Source of the DNA: Sulfoacidibacillus thermotolerans
GTDB taxonomy: Bacteria > Bacillota > Bacilli > Alicyclobacillales > SLC66
DNA: 57,830 nucleotides
Direction: 5' to 3'
NCBI RefSeq assembly: GCF_003144315.1
Contig: NZ_MPDK01000016.1
Location: forward strand, 1 to 57,830
In this document: positions 1 through 7,200 of the stretch, one piece after another
Position numbering within the stretch: the first letter of the stretch is position 1
How the letters are laid out: each line of letters opens with the position of its first letter
Position numbers and translations under genes: made by a program
Notes under the pieces: generated by a model
What the model saw: the letters and a program-made list of their open reading frames with translations, nothing else
What the model was told of the DNA's origin: nothing
Database searches by the model: none

Positions 1-70
1 ACCGCCGTATGCGGACCCGCATGTACGGTGGTGTGAGAGGTCGGGGGCTAGCCGCCCCCTCCTACTCGAT
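1..70 (+). mobile_element. 3' end of a group II intron (domains V and VI)
   Basis: Bases 1-32 fold as a domain V hairpin. ACCGCCGTA (1-9) pairs with TACGGTGGT (24-32), TGCG (10-13) pairs with CGCA (18-21), and a two-base TG bulge sits at 22-23. The CGC at 3-5 is in the place of the catalytic triad, as in group IIC introns. Domain VI follows: GGGGGC (43-48) pairs with GCCCCC (54-59), an unpaired A at 64 lies 7 bases from the end, and the intron ends in AT at 70. The reverse transcriptase part lies outside the window. The exact exon junction is inferred. Confidence 0.8.
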
Positions 71-144
71 CTGCTATGATCAGCTCGTGACGGACGGCGA
101 TCGAACGCAGTGTATTTTTTGTACATCAAGAAGGGGGCGGATTG

Positions 145-897
145 ATGAGTAGTTTAATGGGAAAAGTCGCTTTAGTCACTGGTGGCGGACGTGGAATCGG
201 AGCTGCGACAAGCAAATTACTTGCCGAGCGCGGAGCGCGCGTTGTGGTGAATTACGTCGGAAATCAGGCCAGTGCAGAACAAGTAGTTGCTGAGATTGTT
301 CAAAAAGGCGGAGAAGCACTGGCTGTGCAAGCGGACGTACGCGATGTAGGGCAGGTCGAACAGATGGTTGGCGTCGCTGTTAAGAAATGGGGAACAATTG
401 ATCTTCTCGTCAACAACGCCAATATGTCGTTTGCTATGAAACCGATTGCAGATATGACATGGGATGAATTTGCACAAAAGTTAAACGATGAGATGAAGTC
501 TGCCTTTTATTTGACGCAAAGTGTAACACGAGTGATGGTGCGTCAGCATTACGGACGCATCGTGTATATCGCAAGTGGGCTTGCACGACGTCCAGGGCCA
601 CGTATGGCGGCACATGGAACAGCAAAGGCGGCACTCGTTCAGTTTGCGCGCTTTGTTGCGCAAGAGTATGGGCCCATGGGAATTACGGCTAACGTCATTT
701 CGCCTGGACTTGTACAAACTGACGCTACACGTTTTCAACCAGAGGAATACCTAAAACACACAGCTGAGGTGACGCCGCTTGGCCATGTGGCGACGCCAGA
801 AGATATCGCACACGCAATTGCGATGTATGTTAGCGATGACACACAGTTTATTACAGGTGTCTATGTGCCGGTTAATGGCGGCCTGTCGATGGACTAA
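145..897 (+). CDS. SDR-family oxidoreductase (FabG-like) with His in place of the catalytic Tyr
   Basis: A 250-residue short-chain dehydrogenase/reductase. The Rossmann motif TGGGRGIG is at about residues 12-19, the NNA motif at about 90-92, and Ser144 is in the catalytic serine place (YIASG). The usual YxxxK motif reads HGTAK, so the catalytic Tyr is His157 while Lys161 is kept. The C-terminus (ITGVYVPVNGG) is typical of the family. The start at 145 is preferred because a TTG at 142 sits too close to the ribosome site AAGGGGGCGG (131-140). The gene lies directly behind the intron end, so its native promoter may have been displaced. NAD(P)-dependent reduction is the family role; the Tyr-to-His change makes ordinary catalysis uncertain. 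The substrate is unknown. Confidence 0.85.
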   Translation: MSSLMGKVALVTGGGRGIGAATSKLLAERGARVVVNYVGNQASAEQVVAEIVQKGGEALAVQADVRDVGQVEQMVGVAVKKWGTIDLLVNNANMSFAMKPIADMTWDEFAQKLNDEMKSAFYLTQSVTRVMVRQHYGRIVYIASGLARRPGPRMAAHGTAKAALVQFARFVAQEYGPMGITANVISPGLVQTDATRFQPEEYLKHTAEVTPLGHVATPEDIAHAIAMYVSDDTQFITGVYVPVNGGLSMD

Positions 898-1019
898 GAA
901 AAAGCAGATTGTCAATTTGCCACGGAATGATGGACGATCTCCAGGTTGATTTCAGGCCTTCTATTGTATTATGGTAGCGAGGTCAAAGAATCTCCATTTG
1001 AAAGGATGGACTGGTCGAA

Positions 1020-1625
1020 GTGGCATTTTTACAAGGGGTGTGGAACGGAATTTTAACGGCATGGATTGCGATTGGGACGCGTCTTTTTCCCCACACGATT
1101 CATCCGATGATCGTTCACTTCCCAATCGTATTGTTATATCTAGCATTGTTTGTTGAAATTGTGCGCTACGGGACAAAAAATCGGCGCGATCGATTTTTTG
1201 ATCGCGCGAGTTTTTGGATTCTTACACTCTCGCTATTTGCACTTGTTGCCACGGCATTAGCTGGCATCCTCGCAGAACAGTATGTGAAATTCACACCAGC
1301 GACTGAGCAATTGTTGTCTGCTCATCAACGGGATGCCGTTTTAACAGGTGTTTTTGCACTGGCTGCGTGGGTTGTACGAGTGTTTAGCAAGTATCCGATG
1401 CGCGAAGCAAAGGGGCGTGAACAAGCTTGGTCGCTGTTTCGTACAGGGAGAGGACGCTCCTCACTGCTTGCGACGTTTTTGCTGTTGCTAGCTGTGATCA
1501 TGGTGAGTATCACCGGATCGCTCGGCGGGACAATGGTTTATCATTATGGCGTTGGTACACCTAAGTCATTGAAAATACACCAGGTGGCGAGCGGGCATTT
1601 GTCGTCTGCAGCTTCGGCAAGGTAG
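1020..1625 (+). CDS. DUF2231-type membrane protein
   Basis: A 201-residue predicted integral membrane protein with four or so hydrophobic segments (about residues 30-50, 65-85, 105-120 and 145-170). The segment HPMIVHFPIVLLYLALFVEI matches the HPMxVHFPI signature of DUF2231 membrane proteins, some of which carry haem or sit next to redox proteins. Function is not established. The start is a GTG at 1020, with the weak site AAAGGA about 13 bases upstream. It stands alone, between the SDR and the convergent lysA, and ends before two hairpins. Confidence 0.75.
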   Translation: MAFLQGVWNGILTAWIAIGTRLFPHTIHPMIVHFPIVLLYLALFVEIVRYGTKNRRDRFFDRASFWILTLSLFALVATALAGILAEQYVKFTPATEQLLSAHQRDAVLTGVFALAAWVVRVFSKYPMREAKGREQAWSLFRTGRGRSSLLATFLLLLAVIMVSITGSLGGTMVYHYGVGTPKSLKIHQVASGHLSSAASAR

Positions 1626-1647
1626 TTACTGTAAACTGCTAAGCGTG

Positions 1648-1666
1648 AGAAGGAAAACCTTCTTTT
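1648..1666 (+). terminator. Short hairpin terminator after the DUF2231 gene
   Basis: AGAAGG (1648-1653) and CCTTCT (1658-1663) form a six-pair stem with an AAAA loop, followed by TTT. It lies 22 bases after the stop codon. The stem is short, so efficiency is uncertain. Confidence 0.5.
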
Positions 1667-1673
1667 ACACACA

Positions 1674-1727
1674 AGCGACACAAAGGCCGCAAGTCCAGCG
1701 ATGGATGATTGCGGTTTTTGTGTCGCT
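1674..1727. terminator. Long inverted repeat between convergent genes
   Basis: Bases 1674-1692 pair with 1709-1727 over 19 positions, including two G-T pairs, around a 16-base loop. It lies between the DUF2231 gene and the end of lysA and could stop transcription from either side. There is no clean T-run after the stem on the plus strand. Confidence 0.6.
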
Positions 1728-1740
1728 ATGTAAAGCGGAG

Positions 1741-3048
1741 TTATTCATCCAAAATGCAGTCTAATCGGCACATGTCCTCTACGCTTTCACGTGCTACAAG
1801 TAAACGTGCAAAGCCTTCTTTAACAAGTACAGCCGCTGGTCGAGGGATGCGATTATAATTGCTTGCCATTGAATAATTGTATGCCCCCGTGCAAGAAATT
1901 GCGAGAAGATCTCCTGCTTTTGCTTCGGGTAACTGCGCATCCCAAACAAGCATATCTCCGCTTTCACAACATTTACCTGCGATTGATACTTTTTCAGTTG
2001 GTTTTTCGTGCATGCGTGTCGCAATGGCAGCTTCATATTTTGCTCCATAGAGAGCTAATCGAGGGTTATCCGTCATGCCGCCATCGACTGCTACATACGT
2101 ACGGACGCTTGGAATTTCTTTGCGACTCCCGACTTCATAGAGTGTCGTTCCAGCTTGTGCCACAATACTGCGACCTGGTTCTAGCATCAGCAGGGGAAAG
2201 GGAATCCCAAAAGATGAAAATGCATCTTGTGTCACATGGATCAATTCTGCTGTAAGTCGTTCGATGGGCGTAGGCGTATCTTCTTCTGTATAACGAACAC
2301 CTAGACCTCCACCAAGGTTTAAGACACTCAGTTCCAACTGATAATTGCTTGTCAGAAATGCGTATTGTTCGGCAAGGCGATGAGCAGCCAAACGAAATCC
2401 TTCGACGTCGAAGATTTGTGACCCGATATGTGAGTGTAGGCCGACGAGATGCAATTCTTCATGTTCTTTTACGCGACGAACGGCCATCTCAATTTGTCCG
2501 CTTTTTAAGTCAAAACCAAATTTCGAATCTTGCTGTCCGGTTGAGATAAATTCGTGCGTGTGAGCCTCAACGCCTGGTGCAACGCGCAAAAGAATGTCAA
2601 GTGAGCGCCGTTGTTCGCGCAAGATCGCAGCGAGTAACTCAATTTCATAGAAGTTATCGACAATGATGAGCCCGACGCCTGCATGTACGGCATAACGCAA
2701 TTCTCGCTCACTCTTATTATTTCCATTCATACAAATGTGATTTGGATTAAATCCTGCTTGCAGTGCAGTATATAATTCACCCTCAGAAACCACGTCGAGC
2801 CACATGCCTTCAGATTTTGCAATTTGGCAAATGCCAATGGTGCAAAATGCTTTGCAAGCGTATGCGATACGGTAGGGTAAATGCGCATGCTGAAATGGGC
2901 GCTGATAAGCGCGCATTTGTTCGCGAATAAACAACTCGTCATAAACGTAAAGAGGTGTACCATATGTCTTTGCAAGTTTTGAGACGGGAATTTCACCAAT
3001 CGCAAGTTCCCCATTTTCTAAAATTCTACTTGTTCCATAAAGCTCCAT
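1741..3048 (-). CDS. lysA: Diaminopimelate decarboxylase
   Basis: A 435-residue PLP enzyme of fold type III that decarboxylates meso-diaminopimelate to L-lysine, the last step of lysine synthesis. The PLP lysine lies in YACKAF at about residues 64-69. HSHIGSQI, LNLGGGLGVRY and LEPGRS are the phosphate-binding and barrel motifs. CCESGDML near residue 360 supplies the active-site Cys from the partner subunit. GAYNYSMASNYNRIPRP is the usual C-terminal signature. The minus-strand ATG has AAAGGAGC about 9 bases upstream. No other lysine genes are adjacent; the gene is divergent from the efflux operon. Confidence 0.97.
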   Translation of the reverse strand: MELYGTSRILENGELAIGEIPVSKLAKTYGTPLYVYDELFIREQMRAYQRPFQHAHLPYRIAYACKAFCTIGICQIAKSEGMWLDVVSEGELYTALQAGFNPNHICMNGNNKSERELRYAVHAGVGLIIVDNFYEIELLAAILREQRRSLDILLRVAPGVEAHTHEFISTGQQDSKFGFDLKSGQIEMAVRRVKEHEELHLVGLHSHIGSQIFDVEGFRLAAHRLAEQYAFLTSNYQLELSVLNLGGGLGVRYTEEDTPTPIERLTAELIHVTQDAFSSFGIPFPLLMLEPGRSIVAQAGTTLYEVGSRKEIPSVRTYVAVDGGMTDNPRLALYGAKYEAAIATRMHEKPTEKVSIAGKCCESGDMLVWDAQLPEAKAGDLLAISCTGAYNYSMASNYNRIPRPAAVLVKEGFARLLVARESVEDMCRLDCILDE

Positions 3049-3297
3049 CGAAAAGCTCCTTTCTGATCTTGCACTGCTTCTTTGATCTCGTTCTTAAGCA
3101 CTTGCCTACATCGTATGCCTTTGTTGCAAATCTTGTCGCAGCTGACAAGGTTGAAGCATTTCACATCGTACGCGTATTGACGGGTACTGCACAAGGGGGA
3201 TAGGCTTTGTTTAGATAGGCTCGTCAGAGAACCACTTTAGAATAGTTATACACGATTGCGTTTAAGTATACAATCTCGCAAACAACCTGCAGACTTT

Positions 3298-3321
3298 CTG
3301 ATATATAGATGACTATATCAG
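3298..3321. promoter_or_regulatory. Inverted repeat in front of the efflux operon, candidate PadR operator
   Basis: CTGATATA (3298-3305) and TATATCAG (3314-3321) form perfect 8-base arms around 8 bases. A second, overlapping repeat (ATATAG-ATGA-CTATAT) has its centre one base further on. It lies 34 bases before the start of the efflux gene, whose operon encodes a PadR regulator. AT-rich dyads of this kind are typical PadR targets. Assignment to this PadR is inferred from autoregulation in the family. Confidence 0.5.
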
Positions 3322-3354
3322 TATGCTGTGTTATTCTGTATTCAGGGGGGATTT

Positions 3355-4797
3355 ATGATGACACGACGACAGTTGTGGCTTGCTTTTTCCTTTGTAACAA
3401 CTGCAACGTTTATGGTAAACGTCGACAGCAGTATCGTTAATGTCGCGCTGCCGACGTTATCGCATCAATTTCATTTGAGCGTGGCTTCCTTACAATGGGT
3501 TGTGACGATGTATTTGTTGGTGATCACTGCGATTTTGCCAATCGTTGCGAAACTTGCTGATGTATTCGGACGCAGGCGAATTTTCGTCATTGGTCTTATG
3601 ATTTTTTCTTTGAGTTCATTGTTTTGCGGACTATCCCCCAATTTTCCTGATCTCGTGGCAGCTCGTGGATTGCAAGGCGTAGGGGGAGCCATTATGCAGG
3701 CAAACGTCATGTCAATTGTCACATTAATGTTCCCTGTAGAGATGCGTGGACGGGCACTTGGCACGATCGGTAGCGTGGTTGCGGCAGGAACGTTAATGGG
3801 TCCTATCTTAGGCGGGCTGCTCATCTCCTGGTTTGGGTGGCCTAGTATCTTTTATGTGAATGTTCCCATTGGAATTCTTGGTGTTGCGGGGATTTTACGC
3901 TATGTGCCAGAATTCCCGGGAAAGCCGTTACAACGCAGTTTTGATCTGCTAGGCGGTGTGCTTTTTGCCGCTTTTGTCGTGAGCTTTCTCACGCTGTTTG
4001 CAGATCTGTCTCATGCTGCCGTATCCTATAAAGATGGAGCATTGACGATTGTAACAGCGCTCTTGCTGTATGCATTCATCCGCGTAGAATCGCGCCATCC
4101 AGAACCGCTTGTCGAATTGTCGGTGTTTAAACGCCCACTCTTTTCAGCAGCAATGGGGGCCGGTCTGTTATACTGGATCTTGATGTTGTTTCCGGCTTTT
4201 TTGATGCCGCTATATTTACAAGAAGTCTTGCATTTACCAGTCTGGGAGATTGGACTTTTGATGACGCCACAGAGTATCGCCATGTTGGTGATTTCGCCAA
4301 TCGGCGGTTATTTAAGCGATCGCTATGGGACAGTTGGTCCTGCTGCTTTGGGAATAGGATTGTTTGTGGCGGCTGATATTTGGTTTGCCTCACTAGGGAC
4401 GCACGCATCACTCTTGTCTGCCATTGGTGCACTGACTTTGCAAGGCATAGCGGCTGGTATGTTTAGCTCACCGAACAACGCAGAAATCTTCAACCGAGCT
4501 GACAAGGAAATGACAGGTATTGTCGGCGGATTAATCGCGTCTGAACGCAATTTCGGTCGGTCGCTTGGTGTCACTTTCGCTGCGCTTGCACTTTCACTTG
4601 GAATGCAGCTTTTTAGCGGGACGCGCGTCAAGAGTGCGGAGATGGGAGTGCTGCCAAGCCATGTGTTTGTGACAGGTTTCGATTTTGCGTTTTGGATCGC
4701 AGTTTGCGTCGCACTTTTGGCGATGATGTTTGTCTTTTATCCGCGCTTGCGTAGGGATAAAGGACTACGAGAAGTGGCCATGATAAAAGGAGAGTGA
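3355..4797 (+). CDS. MFS drug-efflux transporter, DHA2 (EmrB/QacA) type
   Basis: A transporter of about 480 residues with some 14 hydrophobic segments, the length and layout of proton-driven DHA2 multidrug exporters. VNVDSSIVNVALPTL near residue 20 is the DHA2 motif D1, and KLADVFGRRRIF near residue 68 is the cytoplasmic loop motif A of the major facilitator superfamily. The start is ATG 3355 or 3358, behind GGGGGG at 3345-3350. It ends in a 4-base GTGA overlap with the padR gene, so the two form one translationally coupled unit. The substrate is not predictable. Control by PadR at the dyad 3298-3321 is likely. Confidence 0.9.
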   Translation: MMTRRQLWLAFSFVTTATFMVNVDSSIVNVALPTLSHQFHLSVASLQWVVTMYLLVITAILPIVAKLADVFGRRRIFVIGLMIFSLSSLFCGLSPNFPDLVAARGLQGVGGAIMQANVMSIVTLMFPVEMRGRALGTIGSVVAAGTLMGPILGGLLISWFGWPSIFYVNVPIGILGVAGILRYVPEFPGKPLQRSFDLLGGVLFAAFVVSFLTLFADLSHAAVSYKDGALTIVTALLLYAFIRVESRHPEPLVELSVFKRPLFSAAMGAGLLYWILMLFPAFLMPLYLQEVLHLPVWEIGLLMTPQSIAMLVISPIGGYLSDRYGTVGPAALGIGLFVAADIWFASLGTHASLLSAIGALTLQGIAAGMFSSPNNAEIFNRADKEMTGIVGGLIASERNFGRSLGVTFAALALSLGMQLFSGTRVKSAEMGVLPSHVFVTGFDFAFWIAVCVALLAMMFVFYPRLRRDKGLREVAMIKGE

Positions 4798-5177
4798 GTT
4801 TTACGGGCAGCCTATCCGCAGATTCAAGACAAAAACGTCAAACAGGCAAGCATTTGCCCGCATTTTTGCTACTATTAATCGCGAAACGACCTGCACATGG
4901 CGGCGCACTGATGACAGAACTCGGCGAGTTGTTGCCGGATTGGACCATAGACAGCGGCGGGGTTTATCGCGTGTTGCGCGACATGGAAGAACATGGGTTG
5001 CTGCACTCTGCTTGGGATACGCCAGACGGTGGTCCACCACGTCGCATCTATATGCTAACTTCAGAAGGGCGGCAAGAATTAGAGCGCTGGCGCGAAGATA
5101 TCTTGGCGCGCAAACGCGGGCTTGATCTGTTTGTGAATATGTATGATGAATGGATCCGGCAAAATCCTGAGTCCTGA
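4794..5177 (+). CDS. PadR-family transcriptional regulator
   Basis: A 127-residue regulator. The PadR winged helix covers about residues 20-100. LPAFLLLLIAKRPAHGGALM and GGVYRVLRDMEEHGLL are the recognition-helix region, and PRRIYMLTSEGRQEL is the wing. A short helical C-terminus probably dimerises. The start is a GTG overlapping the last codons of the efflux gene. PadR proteins next to efflux pumps usually repress the pump until a ligand binds. The first ~18 residues are not typical of PadR, so an internal start is possible. It is followed immediately by the palindromic promoter of the rhodanese operon. Confidence 0.88.
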   Translation: MSFTGSLSADSRQKRQTGKHLPAFLLLLIAKRPAHGGALMTELGELLPDWTIDSGGVYRVLRDMEEHGLLHSAWDTPDGGPPRRIYMLTSEGRQELERWREDILARKRGLDLFVNMYDEWIRQNPES

Positions 5178-5178
5178 C

Positions 5179-5210
5179 TTGATTATATACCCTGCAGGGT
5201 ATATAATCAA
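5179..5210 (+). promoter_or_regulatory. Perfect 32-bp palindrome holding promoter and CstR-type operator of the rhodanese operon
   Basis: Every base from 5179 to 5194 pairs with its mirror in 5195-5210. The left end is a -35 box TTGATT (5179-5184) and TATAAT (5202-5207) is the -10 box, 17 bases apart. The spacer holds TATACC-CTGCAG-GGTATA (5186-5203). CsoR/CstR-family repressors bind TACCC/GGGTA dyads of this sort, and a CstR-like gene ends the operon. Because the element is symmetric, it reads as the same promoter on the other strand. The same TATACC-N6-GGTATA box recurs at 8932-8949. Confidence 0.85.
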
Positions 5211-5289
5211 ACTGTAAACCGAATGGTGTGTGATAAGCATTCGGTCACAACGTGGGATATTAGAGGAGATTTCAGGAGGGATTTTGATT

Positions 5290-5595
5290 ATGGCAGTACC
5301 ACAATGGATGTCAATTGACGTAAAAGAGCGTATGAAAGCCAATAAAAACTTGCAAATTATTGATGTGCGCGAGCCGTACGAGTATAATTCAGGTCACATT
5401 CCTGGAGCGAAGTCGATTCCTTTGGGTCAATTGCAACATCGTCATCATGAAATTGACAAAAACGAGGAAGCGGTCATCGTATGCTTGAGCGGCGGTCGCA
5501 GTTCATCGGCTTGCAATTTCTTGCACAGTATGGGTTATAAAAACATCTACAATCTCATGGGCGGTATGTCTGGTTGGGATGGAGATGTGGAGTAA
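5290..5595 (+). CDS. Single-domain rhodanese (sulfurtransferase)
   Basis: A 101-residue rhodanese domain. DVREPYEYNSGHIPGAKSIP (about 25-44) is the N-terminal rhodanese signature. The active loop VCLSGGRSS carries the persulfide-forming Cys65, and GYKNIYNLMGGMSGW is the C-terminal signature. It moves sulfane sulfur between a donor and a thiol acceptor in the cytoplasm. The start ATG 5290 is chosen for the site AGGAGGG at about 5273-5279. It is the first gene behind the palindromic operator and the first of three rhodaneses in the operon. Confidence 0.93.
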   Translation: MAVPQWMSIDVKERMKANKNLQIIDVREPYEYNSGHIPGAKSIPLGQLQHRHHEIDKNEEAVIVCLSGGRSSSACNFLHSMGYKNIYNLMGGMSGWDGDVE

Positions 5596-5619
5596 GCTTG
5601 TAGGAGTATTTGCCTCCTT

Positions 5620-5681
5620 GGCGAAATAAATAGGTCCACGCGCGACGAAGCCTAGTTTTGCCTGCGCGTGGCATTTTCGCC
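5620..5681 (+). other. Nested hairpin in the gap between rhodanese and disulfide oxidoreductase
   Basis: GGCGAAA (5620-5626) pairs with TTTCGCC (5675-5681), and inside it CCACGCGC (5636-5643) pairs with GCGCGTGG (5664-5671). It has no T-run and is followed by the palindrome TCGCCTAGGCGA (5677-5688) and a ribosome site. It may set mRNA stability or processing between the first and second genes. No known riboswitch class is recognised. Confidence 0.45.
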
Positions 5682-5705
5682 TAGGCGAAGGAGTAAAATG
5701 GGGGG

Positions 5706-6359
5706 TTGCGCGTGCTGATCGGAAAAAAGGACCAAGAGGCAATTAAATCGCACTTTGCTGCGTTGACTGGCAAAGTGCGCATGGTGTTTTTTGAGGCAGC
5801 TTTAGATTGCCCGTATTGCCCACAGACGAAACAACTCGTCACTGAACTTGCGGAGTTATCACCACTGCTTGAAGTCGAAGTATATAATTATCATACAGAT
5901 GAAATTGCCGTGAAAAAATACGGAATCAATAAAATTCCAGCCATTGTTTTGCTTGATGGCGAAGAGAAGGACTATGGAATTCGATTCTACGGAATTCCCT
6001 CAGGATATGAATTCTCAACGTTGATTGAAGACATCATGATGGTTTCTACAGGAAAAACCTCCTTGACAGCAAAAACAATCGAGACATTGAAAAATCTCAA
6101 ACAAAAGGTCCATCTACAAGTTTTTGTGACCCCTACCTGACCTTATTGCCCAGCCGCGGTGCGGCTTGCCCATATGGCAGCATTTGTGAGTGATCAGGTG
6201 GTAGGCGACATGGTAGAAGCCTCTGAGTTCCCAGAACTCTCGGATCGATTTGATGTCTATGGGGTTCCTAAGACGATCATCAACGAAACAGGCAGCATGG
6301 AAGGCGCTGTGCCTGAGAACATGTTTATGGAGAAAATACTGCAGACGATTGGACAATGA
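5706..6359 (+). CDS. Two-domain protein disulfide oxidoreductase with in-frame TGA at an active-site Cys: candidate selenoprotein
   Basis: Two thioredoxin folds of the PDO (glutaredoxin-like) family span the 217 codons. The N-terminal fold has the redox motif CPYC at Cys35-Cys38 and the cis-Pro segment INKIPAIV. The C-terminal fold reads VFVTPT-TGA-PYCPAAVR, followed by VGDMVEASEFPEL and VYGVPKTII. Archaeal and thermophile PDOs have VTPTCPYCP here, so the TGA (6138-6140, codon 145) replaces exactly the first Cys of the second CPYC. The frame stays open and conserved for 72 more codons. A hairpin with a GGT loop follows at SECIS spacing. The start is unclear: TTG 5706 or GTG 5712 behind AAGGAG (5688-5693) or the G-run. 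The alternative is a single-base nonsense mutation (TGC or TGT to TGA) or a sequencing error, leaving an N-terminal domain only. Confidence 0.75.
6138..6166 (+). promoter_or_regulatory. In-frame TGA plus SECIS-like hairpin
   Basis: After the TGA (6138-6140) come 11 bases, then AGCCGC (6152-6157) paired with GCGGCT (6161-6166) around the triloop GGT (6158-6160). Counting the T of TGA as 1, the loop is at 21-23. In E. coli fdhF the essential GGU is at 22-24. The base after TGA is C, a context that favours readthrough. No bulged U is obvious below the stem, so SelB binding is not assured. Confidence 0.5.
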
Positions 6360-6375
6360 AAGGAGTCGCTATGTG

Positions 6376-6675
6376 ATGGCGGGATGCATGACGATTACCC
6401 TTCCTGAATTTAAGAGCAAACTCTTTGCGCGCGATCGGATGAAAGTCGTTGACGTGCGTGAGATTTCCGAATATCGTGAGGGTCATGTCGAAGGATCGGT
6501 ATTGATCCCACTCGGTGAACTTCCTCATCGCTTACATGAAATCAGTCCGCATGAAGAAGTGATTCTCGTGTGCCGTTCCGGCAATCGCAGTTCGCAGGCG
6601 TGCGATATCTTGCGTCAGCGCGGCTATACGAATGTTCGCTCTCTGACGGGTGGGCTTTCCGCTTGGGGCGCATAA
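6376..6675 (+). CDS. Second single-domain rhodanese
   Basis: A rhodanese of 99 residues. VVDVREISEYREGHVEGSVL is the N-terminal signature and VCRSGNRSS is the active loop with the catalytic Cys. GYTNVRSLTGGLSAW closes the fold. A GTG at 6373 is also possible; both sit behind AAAGGAG (6359-6365), which overlaps the stop of the disulfide oxidoreductase, so the genes are likely co-translated. The CRSGxR loop differs from the CLSGGR loop of the first rhodanese, which suggests different partners rather than simple duplication. Confidence 0.92.
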   Translation: MAGCMTITLPEFKSKLFARDRMKVVDVREISEYREGHVEGSVLIPLGELPHRLHEISPHEEVILVCRSGNRSSQACDILRQRGYTNVRSLTGGLSAWGA

Positions 6676-6777
6676 TTGAGCGATCTCAAATGTTGTTTTG
6701 GATATAGAAAAAGTGGCCTTGTCTTGTTTTTAGGGCGAGGCCCTTGGCTTATATGAACATATGAATGGGGATGGAAT

Positions 6778-7164
6778 ATGAATACAACAACGCTTATTCT
6801 TCTGATCATCGCGGTCTTTCTCGTTGTCTATACGTTTACAAAGCGTAAGGCAGGTGTCGGTGTTCGCTCGATTTCAACGAGTCAGTTAGAAGAAGCACTA
6901 AAAAGTAAAGAAGGCAAAACGTTCCTTGATGTGCGAGAACCGGGTGAGTATAAGAGTGGTCATGTCCCTGGGATGAAAAATATTCCACTCAGTCAACTCT
7001 CGCGCCGGTTAAACGAAATTCCCAAGGGGAGCGAAATTTATCTCATGTGTCGCAGTGGTCACCGCAGTGTGCAAGCGGCGCGCATTCTAAAGGGAGCGGG
7101 ATATGAAAATATTATCAATGTTGCTGGAGGCATTACTGCTTGGCGGGGTCCAGTAAAAAAATAA
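6778..7164 (+). CDS. Membrane-anchored rhodanese
   Basis: A 128-residue protein with a single N-terminal transmembrane helix (about residues 4-20, TLILLIIAVFLVVYTF), followed by KRK and then a rhodanese domain. FLDVREPGEYKSGHVPGMKN and the loop MCRSGHRSV carry the signature and the catalytic Cys. The positive KRK after the helix suggests that the rhodanese domain faces the cytoplasm. It would place a sulfurtransferase at the membrane, near quinone-linked sulfide oxidation if that exists. There is a 100-base gap before it with a weak hairpin around 6714-6741. Confidence 0.92.
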   Translation: MNTTTLILLIIAVFLVVYTFTKRKAGVGVRSISTSQLEEALKSKEGKTFLDVREPGEYKSGHVPGMKNIPLSQLSRRLNEIPKGSEIYLMCRSGHRSVQAARILKGAGYENIINVAGGITAWRGPVKK

Positions 7165-7200
7165 TGTTGTACCACGGTGCGGAGAGGTGGGACGAAACGA

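Noticed and set aside
3049-3203. Plus-strand open frame running out of the lysA start region
   Set aside because: Mostly antisense to lysA, with no ribosome site or motif. The region is the divergent promoter area.
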